64,000 nt of DNA. It comes from Ficedula albicollis (taxonomy: Eukaryota > Chordata > Aves > Passeriformes > Muscicapidae). Both the position numbers and the translations under genes were made by a program. Below are positions 12,971-27,200 of this stretch, piece after piece. The stretch lies in NCBI RefSeq assembly GCF_000247815.1, contig NC_021700.1, positions 19,246,885 to 19,310,884 of the forward strand, in the 5' to 3' direction. Position 1 is the stretch's first letter. The number at the start of each line of letters is the position of its first letter. Under the pieces are notes generated by a model. The model was not told the origin of the DNA. It was given only the letters and a program-made list of their open reading frames with translations, and searched no databases.

Positions 12971-13750
12971 TCACAGAATCACAGAACTGCCATTTGGAAG
13001 GGCCTTTGTAAGATTGTCCAATCTAGCCTCAAGCTCACAATGGAGTTCTCATCAGTACTAGATCACATCAGCCACAGCTTTCTCTGAATCTCAAAACCCT
13101 TCAACAGAAATTCACCAGCCTCTGTGGATGACCTGCTATGATGCTTCACCACATTCCTAATGGAGACAATTTTCCCGATGTTCAATCTGAACCTCCCAAT
13201 CAGGGGCTCTTGCCCCTCGTTAAACAGCATGCCACCACTGACGAGACCTTAAATTTGCTGTCTTCTGCAAATATCTTCCTATAGCTGCAGGGTCCCTTTA
13301 GAGTACCTTTTACCTCCTCCACACCAGACTCAGTAAGCTCTGCCCCCTCAAGCACTCATCACTGATCACATGCCCCTAGCCATCCTGGTCACCTCTTCTG
13401 GGCTCTCAGCATTTCCATTCATCCACGATCTGCAGTCACTTTGGCACATAGTTTGCTTTACTTATGATGAAAGGTGCACTATTCAGCTGTTACCCACCCT
13501 ATAGTCCACTGAAGCTCCCACATCCTTTCCATGGGGCCATGATCTAGTCAGTCACTTGCCAGCCAGTGCTTCAGGTTATCCTGTCTGGGTACCAAACTAC
13601 AGTTCAATATGAGCTCTGGTATCAGCCAGTTCTACTGATGTATTGTTTACTGCCTGCTAGCCAGATTCTGAAAGACTATTCTCTAGACTTCAGTCCTACC
13701 TAAGTCTGTTCGTCCAGTTGACACTTCCTCAGTTTCAAAATTAAAATGTT
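12971..13750 (-). mobile_element. Old CR1 LINE fragment
   Basis: Minus-strand CR1. The 3' end reads ACAGAATCACAGAACTG, followed by the typical GGAAGGGCCTTTGTAAG and ATTGTCCAATCTAGCC. Next comes the CCACATTCCTAATGGAGACA / TTCAATCTGAACCTCCC block and further degenerate 3' ORF2 sequence. It is heavily mutated and the right (5') boundary is uncertain. Confidence 0.65.
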
Positions 13751-16700
13751 TTGAGAAATTATTTTAAAATCTTTACTGAACTGAAGGTGTCTTACACCCA
13801 GTGTTCTGTATCCTGAACAGTCTTTCCATAATGGAACACAATCAGGTCAAATACACATTTGCCCTTGGTAAATGTAAGTGCTGAGTAGTCCTAACTATCT
13901 TCCTGCTTTTACAGGTCTTGAAATAGATTTAACTTTCCACCAACACATGTGAGATCAGTAAGTCTATATTACTTTCATTATTATTCTTACCTTACTTAAG
14001 AGTGACCTTTTCCCAGCTGACAGGGACTTCCCTTAACCATCATCACTCTCCACAGACATAAAACAGCAGCCTCATGGATGCCCTTTGGTTTAACACTGCC
14101 ATTGCATTTTGGCAATGAATTTACATTTGAGCTCATAAGGCACTTTTGGTGTTCCCCATTCAATCTCAGAGTTTGTCTAATGTTTTACACACCAAGTTCA
14201 CCTTGACAAATAATCAAAGCATATTAGCATTTTAAATTTTAAAAATTGTCTCTGAGAAGCACAGAAAATACATCAGAAATACAACCTCTTGTACAATAAA
14301 ATGCCAATACTTGCATAAGTAGAAGTTGAAGTTGCATTGGAACTAATAATGAAATCTACATTAATTCTTTTTTTTTCTGATCATTTTGGTTTGTTTTTTG
14401 TTGTTAGTTGCTTGGGGTTTTTTCTCTTTTTATTTTTCTATTTGTGGTATTATATTTCTATTTGTGGGGGGAAGAGGTTTGTGCAGAAATCTTACTGTAC
14501 CTTCATGCCAATGAGACTTCATAAAATTAGTTTCCTTTTTAAATAACAGCATTGATGTATTCCATTTGAATATCCATTTTACAGTATTAAAAAATGTGGT
14601 TTTGAATTTACAAAGTATTTTTCAAAAACTTCATCAAAAAGATAAAAATAGAACGTTGCTTCCTACAGTATTCACAAATAGAATCTGAACCATAGGGCAT
14701 AAGATGTGGCACAGTAAAAAGGCCATGTATAAAGTATATGGAAAAAAGTATAAGTATGTTCAGATGCAATTAAATATCTGACTTTCATTTTACCTACCAA
14801 TCTTTGTATTTAAATTTTTATAATTACGTTTATATGACTAGATTTTTATTACACCAGTATGCTAAGACTATGCAAGAGCATTTACAAAAAATATTTATAC
14901 TTCCCTGCAAAATACAATATAAATGGAAGCTAGTAGCTTTATCTAAAAATCAAATAGACAAATAAAAAAGAAGCATATAGTACCTTTTTGTCAGTATTTC
15001 CTATATGAAGTCAAGACAAATTTTTTCTTACTTGCCTAGCTTATATCACACAGAATCCTCAGAACTACTAAGTATGTTGACAACCCAATAGCAATAGAAC
15101 AGTCTACATTTGAGTGTTGTAACTGAAAATTATTTAGAAGATTATCTTTCTTTCCATTTTCCTAGAATGTGTCTGATTCTCCCCAAAAGAAACTAGAAAC
15201 TCCTTGTTGAGTTGAGGCTCAAGTATGAGAACTACTTCTCTAGCCACACCCAGCTTGAGAGCCTTGCCTTTTCAGAGCTTTCTGTATACACAATACCAAA
15301 ATGCTTGAAGATTAATTAAATAAATTGTAACATTTTGTCTCATAAGAGAATGCTATTTTAAGTTATCCCTAACCTTTCAAATATTTTTAACAGCATGTCC
15401 TTGATTTCAAGAAGTGCTTAGAATAATTGAAAGAATTGCTCTCAAAAAAATAACAATTCTGTTTGCTTTTGTAGCTTTGTTGACAAAGGTTTTGATAATA
15501 TTTTCAAGGCTCACTTCAGCTGATGGTGCTAGTATTCACAGTGTACTAGATAAACTGCTATATCACTTCCACCTTCAGAACAGCACTGCAATTCTTAACA
15601 GACATTTGTCTTAACAGATATTTATAACAGTACTGCACTAAAGAGAAGTATTTCTGACATACAAAAGATAATGGGGTCCCCCTTGTCTTTACCTTCATTT
15701 CCTGGTGAAATAATGGCATCCAGTCCTTACAAACCAATGTATTTTATTTTTGGCCAGAATATAAGGGAAATAGTATCTATGTGCAATAGAAAAAACATTC
15801 AAAATTGAGATAGAAACATATCATTGAAGGAGAAGACAATATATTAAGGAGATAAAAGGTTTAAGTGGATTACAATGGAAATTATTCAGCTGTTTAATTA
15901 AGAAACTAACAATATCCACCCACTTCATCTCAGAGAAGATGCTTTTTAAATAGTTTACGGACCTTGTAAACAGTGGTAAAGTGAGAGGAAATAACTTGCA
16001 TCATCTCTTCAACAAAAGAAACAATGGTAACATCTGAACATAGATGACAATAAATTTTGTTCGGTAGAATTCACTACTGATTTCAGCATTGATATTAGTC
16101 CTGTTATTATTCAGTGCAATGGCACTTAAGAAACCGAACCGTATTTTACATACACAGATTCACTGAGGTCTTTTAAGTCCAATAAGATTGAATTTCAGAT
16201 ACAGTGAAGAGTCACTAGCTGTTCATATAAATTTTTGTATCACATCTGACTCATAAGACTGAAACACATTCCCCACTGCTAGCAGTGTAAAAGGAATTCA
16301 GCAGATCATCATTCTGTAACTCAACAGAAAGCATGAATTATTAAAAAGGAAAAAAAAAAAAGAGTGCTTTAAAAAGTAGAGGACTGAGGAAATATAGAAT
16401 TTTTTATTAGTTGTGTAACTTCAAATCCTAGAAAAAGAAAATATTAAAATAATATACCCATATAAGTATCACACAATCTACTTGTAGAATGTTTTTTATA
16501 TTGCACAAACTTTTTTGCCGTTGCAAGCAAGAGGCAGTTAGACTAAGAACCACTGTATCTGTTTCAATATGTATTCTGAAATACTATTGCAGAAAGAAAT
16601 TAACAACCAACAGTCTTTTTGTTGAATGCCTTTTGTAAACAATGGAACAACTCTGTAATCCTATTCTACTGAAATTACTATTATCCTGATAAAGAGGGGA

Positions 16701-17413
16701 TTAATCTAGAATTGTATAAATATGCAGGTTTGATTCTTTTCACTTATTAGGAAGGCTGTTTTTACCAGTTTATGAAAGATATTCCTGCAGGTAGCTCCAT
16801 GGGGATTTTTTTTTAATATAGTTTTAAGTCAGGAATAACACTTTCCGTTTTGAAAGAAAAATTAACGTTGCAATGTGATTAGCTATCTTATCTTGTGTCT
16901 TCTATACATAAGTATAATTAAAGTGCTTAATTTATTACCCTACAAATGATGTTTTTGAGTGCTTTTTAACTTTTCCTGTGTTCAGTCTCAATGGATTCAA
17001 AGATTTGCTTAGAATCAGTGATATAGATACCAAATTAATTTATAGTATAAAGCAAAACAGAAATCATATCCATTTAAGTATTTGCTGCAATAAAAAGTAC
17101 TACATAGCTTTCAAAATCTGAATATAAACCCAAAGCTAACAATTTCATGTGAGCACAGTTTCTATTTCTTACGGAGTTTATGCATGCCAGGAGGATGTTT
17201 CTTTGAATTTATTGACATTTCAATTGTAAAAGCATAGCTTTTCTGTATAGATTGTATTCTTGCTTTGTATATTAAAACACAGTTCAATCCAGTGCAATAC
17301 ATTCATTACAACCCAGCCACAGAGAAATACCCTGACATACAAAGCCAGCCCTCTCCTTTTACCCAGGTAGTTTAAAATATGTCAAGTATGAAAGAACCGA
17401 GTATTTGATTGTG
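13751..17413. other. Intronic sequence, no gene seen
   Basis: A+T-rich, apparently single-copy sequence. Open frames of up to 69 codons (for example 14337-14546) have low-complexity hydrophobic content from T-rich DNA. A further decayed CR1 extension up to about 14.2 kb is possible but not clear. Confidence 0.5.
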
Positions 17414-18247
17414 CGGTTACGTGGACAGACGTTGCTAAAGCCTGGGTTTTGACACCCCCAGGCTGGTGCAGAGCTCTAGTGATGAAAAGCTGAGCTGACT
17501 GAGATGAAAGGCATTTTGCACCCACTAAGTTCACAATTTCATGTAACCTCCCACTTGGAGCAGTGAGCAGACTCACTATTTCAGAAGCTAAAAACCACAA
17601 GTTCAATTCTCCCTAGCACTGTATAATTACTGAACATAAAAGGGAACAGATCTTAATATTTACTTGACTGCCTTGATTTGCAGCTGGAGTAGGAAACAGC
17701 AGCAGTTATTACTTTGCCACTTGGATAGCACAAGAGCAAAAGGGGAGGGATTTAGTACAGTTAGTGCTCTTCCCATTGCCTCTTCTCCACTGTACCGCAG
17801 CAGCAGATCAAACAATTTCAGAAGCTAAAAACCACAAGTTCAACGGTTACGTGGACAGACGTTGCTAAAGCCTGGGTTTTGACACCCCCAGGCTGGTGCA
17901 GAGCTCTAGTGATGAAAAGCTGAGCTGACTGAGATGAAAGGCATTTTGCACCCACTAAGTTCACAATTTCATGTAACCTCCCACTTGGAGCAGTGAGCAG
18001 ACTCACTCTATTTCAGAAGCTAAAAACCACAAGTTCAATTCTCCCTAGCACTGTATAATTACTGAACATAAAAGGGAACAGATCTTAATATTTACTTGAC
18101 TGCCTTGATTTGCAGCTGGAGTAGGAAACAGCAGCAGTTATTACTTTGCCACTTGGATAGCACAAGAGCAAAAGGGGAGGGATTTAGTACAGTTAGTGCT
18201 CTTCCCATTGCCTCTTCTCCACTGTACCGCAGCAGCAGATCAAACAA
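17414..18247. repeat. Near-perfect 0.4 kb tandem duplication with a 28-bp filler at the junction
   Basis: Copy 1 is 17414-17815 and copy 2 is 17844-18247. I see a single difference, a two-base insertion in copy 2 (ACTCACTCTATTTC against ACTCACTATTTC). Between them lies 17816-17843, a 28-base extra copy of the interior segment 17579-17606 (TTTCAGAAGCTAAAAACCAC...). The unit itself is not a repeat family I recognise and carries no credible gene. Confidence 0.95.
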
Positions 18248-21200
18248 AGCATAAACCTTGAGACAGCCTCTGTGGAGTTTCTTTTTATGTAGCAATAGGG
18301 TATGGTTCTACGTTGACAGAAACATTTTTCCAAAGTAGTTCCCAGATAATACAGCTACTCTTCATCAGCCATTGATCAGGGAAAACATCACTAATTGAGC
18401 ACTTAGCCCATTTTGAACAAGGTTTGAAGGATAAAGATACTTCTGCAGTTTCTTTTACATTCTATCAGCTGAATTAGTGATTTGACCACTTCAAGCAGAG
18501 GACCATGGGTGGTATCCAAAATATTTTTTAGGTTTACACTTTTATGGAACATGGTGTTTCAGGTTTCAGAGGTTTATGAGCATTTCTTTTCTGTAAGACA
18601 TTATTGCACCCCTTGAAATTCTCTTGATTTTACTCTGACTTCTGACAAACATGAAATCCTACCAATTGAAAAAAAATCCCTTAAACCTAGTTACACTCAA
18701 TTCTTGGCAAAAAAAAAAAAGCATGAAACCATACTGAAATAGCAAACACTAGGACAAAAACTTACAAAAAAACCTAAAACCTGGAACACACCAGGCAAAA
18801 TCCAAGGCAAGTGAGTGTTGCATGGTTTAAAGTTTTAATCAATCTCTTTTTAAAGCTGCTAGAAAATTCAAATTCTAACTGTAAAGACTGAGCTTTTGAA
18901 TAAGGCTAGATAAGATATTTATTCAGATCTAGGCAGTATAATTCCAGGGGTTCTTTATATCACCCAAGCCATATGTGAATCTTGCTACTCATTGTCTTAA
19001 TGTATTTCAAAACTTCTAATCAGAGTTTGGGTTACTGAACCATCCCTTATATCTGCTATTTTAAATTCTCTTGAAGATACAAAAAACAAACAAACAAAAA
19101 ATAGAGGCTACTACATATTTCATCAATTCAACTGAACTGGTATTTCTGGTAGGGTTGATGTTGAAACGACTATTTTAATTAGTTATTTTTCTCTATTCAC
19201 CTCTTTAATTTCTTTAAGCTCTCACTTAGATTTAGAAGTTTAACAGTCTGCAACTTTATCAAGCAAAATAGAAAGAAAAACTATGTTTTAAAATTAGCTC
19301 TAAAGTAGTCACTTTGCAGAAATAGCAATACATGCTTTTTGGCTGACTGTTCTCAGGTAATAAGAAGGCAAATTAATGGAAAGGTTCATGCCAATAGATT
19401 CCAGATAATTATACTCAAGCCCTCCTAAAAATATATATTATTTTATTTGTATTTCTAAATAAAGCAATAGATCCTATAACCATTATTATAATGAATAATA
19501 GAGTTAATTTTCTTGAAAAGAGCATTCAGAATAGCATTGCATTCATCTGTATCATGTATTTCTGTTACTGGACTTCTTAACATGTATGTAATCTTAACTT
19601 TGTCAGACACAGACAAAAATTTTAAAATATAATACTTTTAAACTAATTAAGGTGTAAAAATCTATAACGGGGAGAAACATATTTTTAATTATATATTCAA
19701 GAATAAGGATTGGTCATTTTTTAAAAATAAATTATTCTTAAGCAAACAAGTCATATAGATGTAATTTATCTTAACAAATTACATTTCCAGTAAAAATCAT
19801 CCTTTTTTACTTGCTTTTGATGAATCAAAAATATTAAGAGTTTGAATTATAAATGTAATTCTGCATGTCGATGGATTTCTTGTTATTTAAATGAAGGATA
19901 GAGGAGAAAGTAGCCTCCATTAATGTGTGTGAGTGTAAATATTGGCAATTTCATTTCCCTCTGTAATTTTCCAAAGTAAAGGTCTTTATTGAAGGATGTT
20001 AACTTCAAGACTTAAAAGGGGTTTAAAGCATTATTTATCAAAATTGTCATTTGTTACTTGTTCATCTTACACTTGCTGAAAATTCTCTGATGATATTAAT
20101 GGCTTTCTTTTCTGAGCTTAGGTCATATTGGTTTGATAGACCTCCAGCTGAAACCACTAGGAGGTTTTTCTGCTGTCTTCATTGAAACTTGGATTGTTCA
20201 GCTCATATTTGAGCTACAAGTGAACATTATTTAAATTGCAGTACTTGCCTGAAGCCTGTATATTATATCAGGTTTAGTTATACTCTGAAAATATGAAATT
20301 CATTGGCTGAAAATTCTGTCACATTTGTCAAATTAATCACTTGCATAAGAAGAGTACTGCCCTCCAGGGACAAATGTGAAAGATCTCATAGGCAACTGTT
20401 TGCACAGTAAAATGCCATGTTTTTCAAATTACTTCTACAGAAGTGGTGGAGTGCTTTTATCTGATCATGTCACTTCAGCTGGCACCCACCCATTCTCTTC
20501 ACCTCCTTCTTTCCTCTCATCATTATTTTCAAGTGGAGAGAAATAAAGATTAAATTATTAAAATGTACTTTTCAATCCTTCTTTTAAAAAATTGGAAATT
20601 TGAGCTTCTGCTTGATATTTGCAGAATTTATAAACCCTATAGGTATGCTGGCCATATATGCTGTCACTATCCAAGGCAGCAAACACAAAGAGAGAAATTC
20701 TGAAACCATTCCCAGCCGTGTTTCTCCCGGGACAGTGTTAACTGAAGCACTGTTACCCTGCTTCTCCTCTAGCTCATCAGCAGCAATAGTAGAGGCAACA
20801 GTAGACTTAGAAATTATTACCTCTTTTAGAGTGCTGTGACTACATGCTGCTTGTACTAACATGACCCAGTGCAATCAGAACGTGTTAATTTTGTACTCAA
20901 AAAGAGAATAGGATGGGGTCAAGGATACTGGAAACTATCAGTGCCCAGCTGCATTGTTAAAATGGGATTAACACCTCAAGATTAAGGGGGAGCTCTTGGA
21001 AAGTTCTATCTTTCCATTTTTGTTACTGACAGTTTGGAGATTTTATGTCTCAATGTTTCTTTAATAGAGAACTCTGTAAAGAAAGAATGTTTACATATTC
21101 AGCATCATGAGGGTATTCTTGAGCAAAACAGCACCTTTCCATGCTCATAAATTGTTGCTAATGAAAACTTTCCCAAAAGTATGTGTAATCTGTATCCTAG

Positions 21201-24200
21201 TAGGAAGCAACAAATACTGCAATATCTACCTACAAAATAAATTAAGTATCGGTTTATTTTCTTGCAATGTGAAATAACAAAAAATTATTTCATCAAAACT
21301 TGAGGTTAGATACAAGCAAACACTTCATACATCAGGGAATTAGTATTTTGAGCGACACTGATCACTCTGGTGGTGAAATCATCACTTTTGATCTTATTCA
21401 TGATGAATAGCTAATATTAATTTAATGTTAAAGTAAAAACCATCACCAGTAGCTCAACACTCATGATTTCTCTGGATGTGCTCAATAAGATGTTGTAATC
21501 CACTTACTGCTTTTATTAGTAAAATAATTGCTGACAGTAAATGCTGTCATAAAACAGGTAGTGTTGGGCAATATCAGTTGAAATAATTGAGATTTTAAAA
21601 ATTCCAACTATAAATCTAAGTGAATTTTATATTCTTAGTTCATTCTCTTTTACTGCTCTACTGGTATTAAAAATATTCCCAGTATTTCCAAAGCATTTTG
21701 CACTCTTCAATGTGTTGTGGCAAACCCTTCTAATTCTCAGTTAAGCACATTGTATATTTGATACTTTTGTGTTATGCAACGATTAAACATCATACAGGTC
21801 TTGATATTTTATATGGAAAATGCTAGGAGGAGGAGAAATTATATTAATTTAAACAATTTCAACAATGAAATTTATTAATTCTCATCACAGTTCTGTGGTA
21901 CTCCCTGTTATTTCAGTCATACTTCATGCACATTTTATTAGCCTTGACAAAATGAAAATAGTAGCATAGATTTTCCAGGAAATTTCTTTGCTTGTCTTCA
22001 CCTTGCTTCTTGGCAAATGCCTTAACACAATCAAACTTGGCTTACAAATTTGAGTTTCTGTGTTTTGCAGAGTGAGAAGTTTTCTCCAAATCTCTTCAAA
22101 ATTTTTTCTCGAGTGGAGGCTATTTATCTAATAACCTTCCTAAGCTATCTGTACTATTTAAAATAATTTTAATTTTTAATTAAACAAAGCAGATAACAAT
22201 TACTGAATTCCCTGTGTTAAAGCTGCTATTCCTATCACCTGGAATCAAATGAATGATCAATAAAATCTGTTTTGTTTTGTTTTGGCTTTTTAAATTGGAT
22301 TTCTAAATAAGCTTTAAAACCAAAAGAGAGCACACAAAAATGATTTTTTTTCTCATTGTAATGCTAATACCATCTAATGAATTGGTGCAAAAAAAAGTAA
22401 CAATTGCTGCTGCTGTGTCAGAGGACTATATTACTTCTGTTATCCTGCACTATCATCAAGGCTCATTGGAAAGCATTCTACAGAGGCATTGCAAATTTTT
22501 TATTTAATTGACTATGTTGACACACTGAGACTGAAGAGCAAAGATTTATTGTCAGTTGAAGCACAGCTATTCAAAGCTCTAAATTAAAATTTAAAAGTTT
22601 GAGGCTTGGATGTCTCTGACTTCACTTACTTGTAGCTGCACTACTGTCGATATTTAAGTGAAATGCAGAAACCTCAAATGCTTTTTGAAATTACAACAAC
22701 TACAATTGTATTTCAGTTTTCTTTAATACATGCTCTATGACATTACCATCCTGGTCATCTCAGATTACTTCTGCTCAATATTTAAAAGAACTTGAACAAT
22801 TTAGTGTTTATTATCTGGACTTTTTCAACATAGTTCAAGGTCTGTTTCTCATCTTTATTTAGTAGACTTTGCTTTGGTAGACTGCTCTCAATAATATTTT
22901 TAATATTTTTTTTATTGCTGGAGCTTTTTGTTTGGGGGGGGGGTGTTTCAAAATTCAAGGTGTATCATAGCTAGGCAAAACAACACAATATTGAATTCAC
23001 TGTTCTCAAATAAAAGGGAAACTCTTACACCTAGAATATCCTAGAAATTCCTCACCTTTCTCATAAATTGCAGATTTCACATCCTTCAACAGATGTTATG
23101 TAAGGTCAAGCACATATCAAAGGAATAATGGCTCTTAAATTCAGCCTGTAATCGAAATGCTACTTACAGTTGACTTGGGATTTGGGATGCTCAGGTTCTA
23201 TTCAGGTTCTATTCAGTGATGGAGACCCCGAAAACCACAACAGACATGATTTGATTGCACACTAAGGCATTTGGCAAGAGGAAAAATCCTCTGAGGTCAG
23301 GTCATCGCAACCATAGAAAGTTTTCTAATGCAAATTCAGTATTAACTAATATTGAAAGAAATACAATTCTCAAGTATATTTATCTGTAGAGATAAAACTG
23401 TTTTTCAGGTTGGCAACTTCTACTTAATTTTGTGTAAATACATATAACCTTTGCTTTATCCAGAAAACTGGTAACAATCATCTGAAGTATAAGCATATAG
23501 AGCTTAAAGATTTTTAAACTACAGAAAACCCAACTTTTCTTGATTTATATTTTTATGTTAATATTAGGCGTTTAAAGGCTTTTTTAATATCTCCTTCATT
23601 TTTTGGTGTGATTTCCTCCTCTACTACATTAAAAATATCATAGTTCTATTGATTTTAAAATAATTGCAATTCACTTTATGCTTAGCATGTAATTTTTACT
23701 TAACAGAGAATATCTAAATATTCTTTTTTCCTCTATTTTCATTTAAGGCTACATTTATGGAACTATCTCCAGAGGAAACCGCAGATTACTGATGTCTTTA
23801 CATTAATCTCCCACACAGCTTTTAGCACCTCTGTGTAGGCCACGTCCTGTCACCACTTAATTAAAAGGGATTTTGCCACCATCTCTTCATGCAGAAGAAT
23901 CAGGCTTTGCAAGAATGTTCCAAATCAAGAAATTTTAGCATGAAACATAAACATGACAAGAGCACGGCTATTGTCAGAATTTACACCAATTAATCTGTGA
24001 ATCAAAAATCACAATTATGTACTCATATTTGATGCAGAAGAGAAATTGCTACTGATTCATGCATACATAATAAATGAAGCATTTCAACAGCAATATTTGG
24101 GGCTGAATATTTTTCATATGTTTTGCTTTTGCAATTGCAAAACATGATTAGACCTTTGTGGAAAATAACTAGCATGACATCAAGCTTCATTTCTATTTAT

Positions 24201-27200
24201 TTAATATCTTGCTGTAGTTTTCTCTCCATATATATCAAGTGTTGCTATTCACATTTCAATTTTTGTACGTATGAAAAAACTGACAATTCATTTCTCACAG
24301 TTGCACAGTGCATTAAATAATTTTGTTAACATAAAATATCTTAGAAACCATGGTACTCAATATATCATAAGTTATTGATACACATTCTGTAAGTTACTGT
24401 ATGCAGTCTACCCAAAGTATTCCATCAGTCATGCATGTGTCCAGAGGTAATAACTTCAAAACATATTGAACTGAGCTCTTCTGTTGAAGATAAGGAACAG
24501 ATACAAAAATGGCACAGACCATGAAAGACGGCTGTCTTACATTGTGGCAGGCTAAGAAAAGCAGAATATGTGTGATTAATAGATATCTTAACAGTTTATG
24601 GAGAATATGATAAACATCTGTAGGAATGGAAACATCTGGAGGAGAAAGGAGATATGAGCTGAAACAGATTAACAGAAGGAAACTAAGGAAGGAAATACTG
24701 CAGTATGATTGCAATCAGAGAAAGACACAAAAGGCACTGAAAGACACTTTTCAGATAAAGTTGTCATAAAAATCCAATTGCTTGTATATAAAACTAGATA
24801 AAAGGAGCTGAAAATCCACACTGCTGATTTGTCTCAACTGAAATGTTTCAAATTCTACTGTTCAATGAATTTCTGGCCTTACACAGCTATCAAAATTATC
24901 TTTATTTTCTGTTAAGGATATGCAGACAACTCTGACATGTTTGATCTGATAAGGCCACAGAGTGTCATAATGAATCCTTTTATTGTGAGGGCTGTGAGGT
25001 TCTGTATCCATCTAATCATACTTTTCTCTTCATCAAGCTGTTGTATTTAATCAACCTGTCACCTATCAGAAGAAAAGAAAAGAGTTACCTTTGAATTAAA
25101 GAAAATTATAGTTTAAAAGGTATGTGGCAAGAGAGAACAGAATAAAACTATTACCTAGCCATTATCTGAGATTGCACAGAAATTTATTTTGTTGAAAGTA
25201 ATAGTAGTCAACCAGATCTTACACTATCTCATGGAGTAGATAGTCTATATTCAGAAGTTAAAGCAACAGACCTAAGAAAAATGTCCATAAAATTTATTCA
25301 CTTCTTGGAGAGAGATAAAACCAGAGTCACAGCCTTTCATGGCTTGGCCCTTCTATTTTCTTTGCTATAACAATAGCAAAAACTATCTGTCCATTTATTT
25401 TTTTAAGATAGATTTGAAATAGCTTCTTTCAATCTCAACTTTATAGACTTGATGTCTTTTAATGAAGCCCATTTTATAGAAAGATAAACTATGGTGATTC
25501 TTCTGAAGAGGATCTGATTAATTTTCTTTTCAGAAACCTAATATCCAGTCTTTATCTGAAATGAAAGGAATACCAGGAAATAATCTGGAGTCTTAGACTA
25601 GAAAGAGAAAAATAAAGTTATTAGTTGAATGAACTTATTTAAAAACTGTTCTCAGAGAATACATCTAGTGTAGAATATGTATACGGAAATCGATTTCTAT
25701 GCAGGAGCATTTCAATGTATCATTTTGATTACAAGTGTAAGAAAACAACTTCCTATTTTCTGAAGATCCCACTTATTCCCCTGTGTTGCAAACTGGAATA
25801 TTATTAATTTTCTGTTCTATGAATTTTCCACTTATTTTTTTAATGGGAATCAAAGAATTCATAAATAAATTCAATAAATTCAAATCTGACTTTCTCCATT
25901 TAAGCTTTATACTTTAGAAAATATTATATTATTTAAATTTTAAAAAATCCTCCATTGTGAAAAGAAAATGAAGTTTCATCAGTAAGAGTACCAAATGATC
26001 TTTTTCTCTAAATAAAGTTTAAAAAAATTATGTCATTTAATGAAATAGCATTTTGGTAGGACTTTCACATTATGCAAATTCTTTTTCCATTGCACCAATG
26101 TGTAATCCTACAAGTGAAATGCCTTATCACCACTATCTAAATTACTCTATATATACTTGGATTTTATATTTTACACTATTTAAAACATCAATATTGTAAG
26201 CTGTTGGATGTTCAAATTTGAGTTACATTTGGAATCTCTTTAATCGTATAATTTGCTAATAATGTGACTTACTGGAAACACATTAAAAAGATAAAAATCA
26301 GTAAAAAAATCAAGGCCTTGCTATGCACACGCTTATGTATTAGTTAAGCTATGGTTATCAATAGTCTGAATATAGATATGGAAATTTCTGCAGAATCAAG
26401 CTGAAGGAATGAATATTATTAACAGAAGGCCATGGACTGTACTAATTACCAGTTTATGCGATCAGATGCTTCTCTCCACACAATTGTCCTGAAGAGATGT
26501 AAGAAATTATGACAACCTCTTGATTCCCTACATAGCCCAGACCCTTTCTTTGCTTGTGTAGCTCTATATCAGTTGCTAATTTAATTTAAAGAATCAATTG
26601 ACAACAAAACCTGTAAATCGGTCTTAATAGAGATCGTACAACAGCAATTCCGTATACAGACTTATAGAAATATGTAAATGCTCATAATTAATATGTTTCT
26701 GAATTGATTTTCTCTCTTGTGTGCTTTGGTTGTTCAGAGACTAGGCATCATTCTTCGTACAACCACACCAGGTGCCTCTGAGCTTCTCTTTGCTCTCCCT
26801 CAACAATCAACCACATCCTTCTGGACCAAGGCAGCTTGGATGAAATTGTCCCAAAGGTTGGATTCACCCACAACTGCTGGCTGGATCACCCTTTTGAAGT
26901 GATTTCTTTCTTTCCCTTAGCTTTATGTGCCTTTGACAGTCCAGTTTCTTGTTTGTGTTTATACACTGCTGCTAGAGGTGATTGAAACGTCAGAGAGAGA
27001 CCAACGTATCATCAACAGTGAAACTAATCTAAAAGAATAATTTCCAACATGAAAAAATCCTTGTGAAGATGTATTCCTCTGTCTGGATAAGCTTTCTGAT
27101 TTCTTTTGTCATCTCTAAATTGATATAAATATGACATACTGAAGAAGTATATATTAAGATAATATAGTGCTATGCATTGCTTTTCACATTGCACTATCAT

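Noticed and set aside
20584..20874. 96-codon minus and 79-codon plus frames as possible exons
   Set aside because: They overlap on opposite strands and neither resembles a PDE4D isoform or another known protein; no convincing splice context.
26717..26902. 61-codon plus-strand frame with complex composition
   Set aside because: No recognisable family and antisense to the host gene; left as chance.
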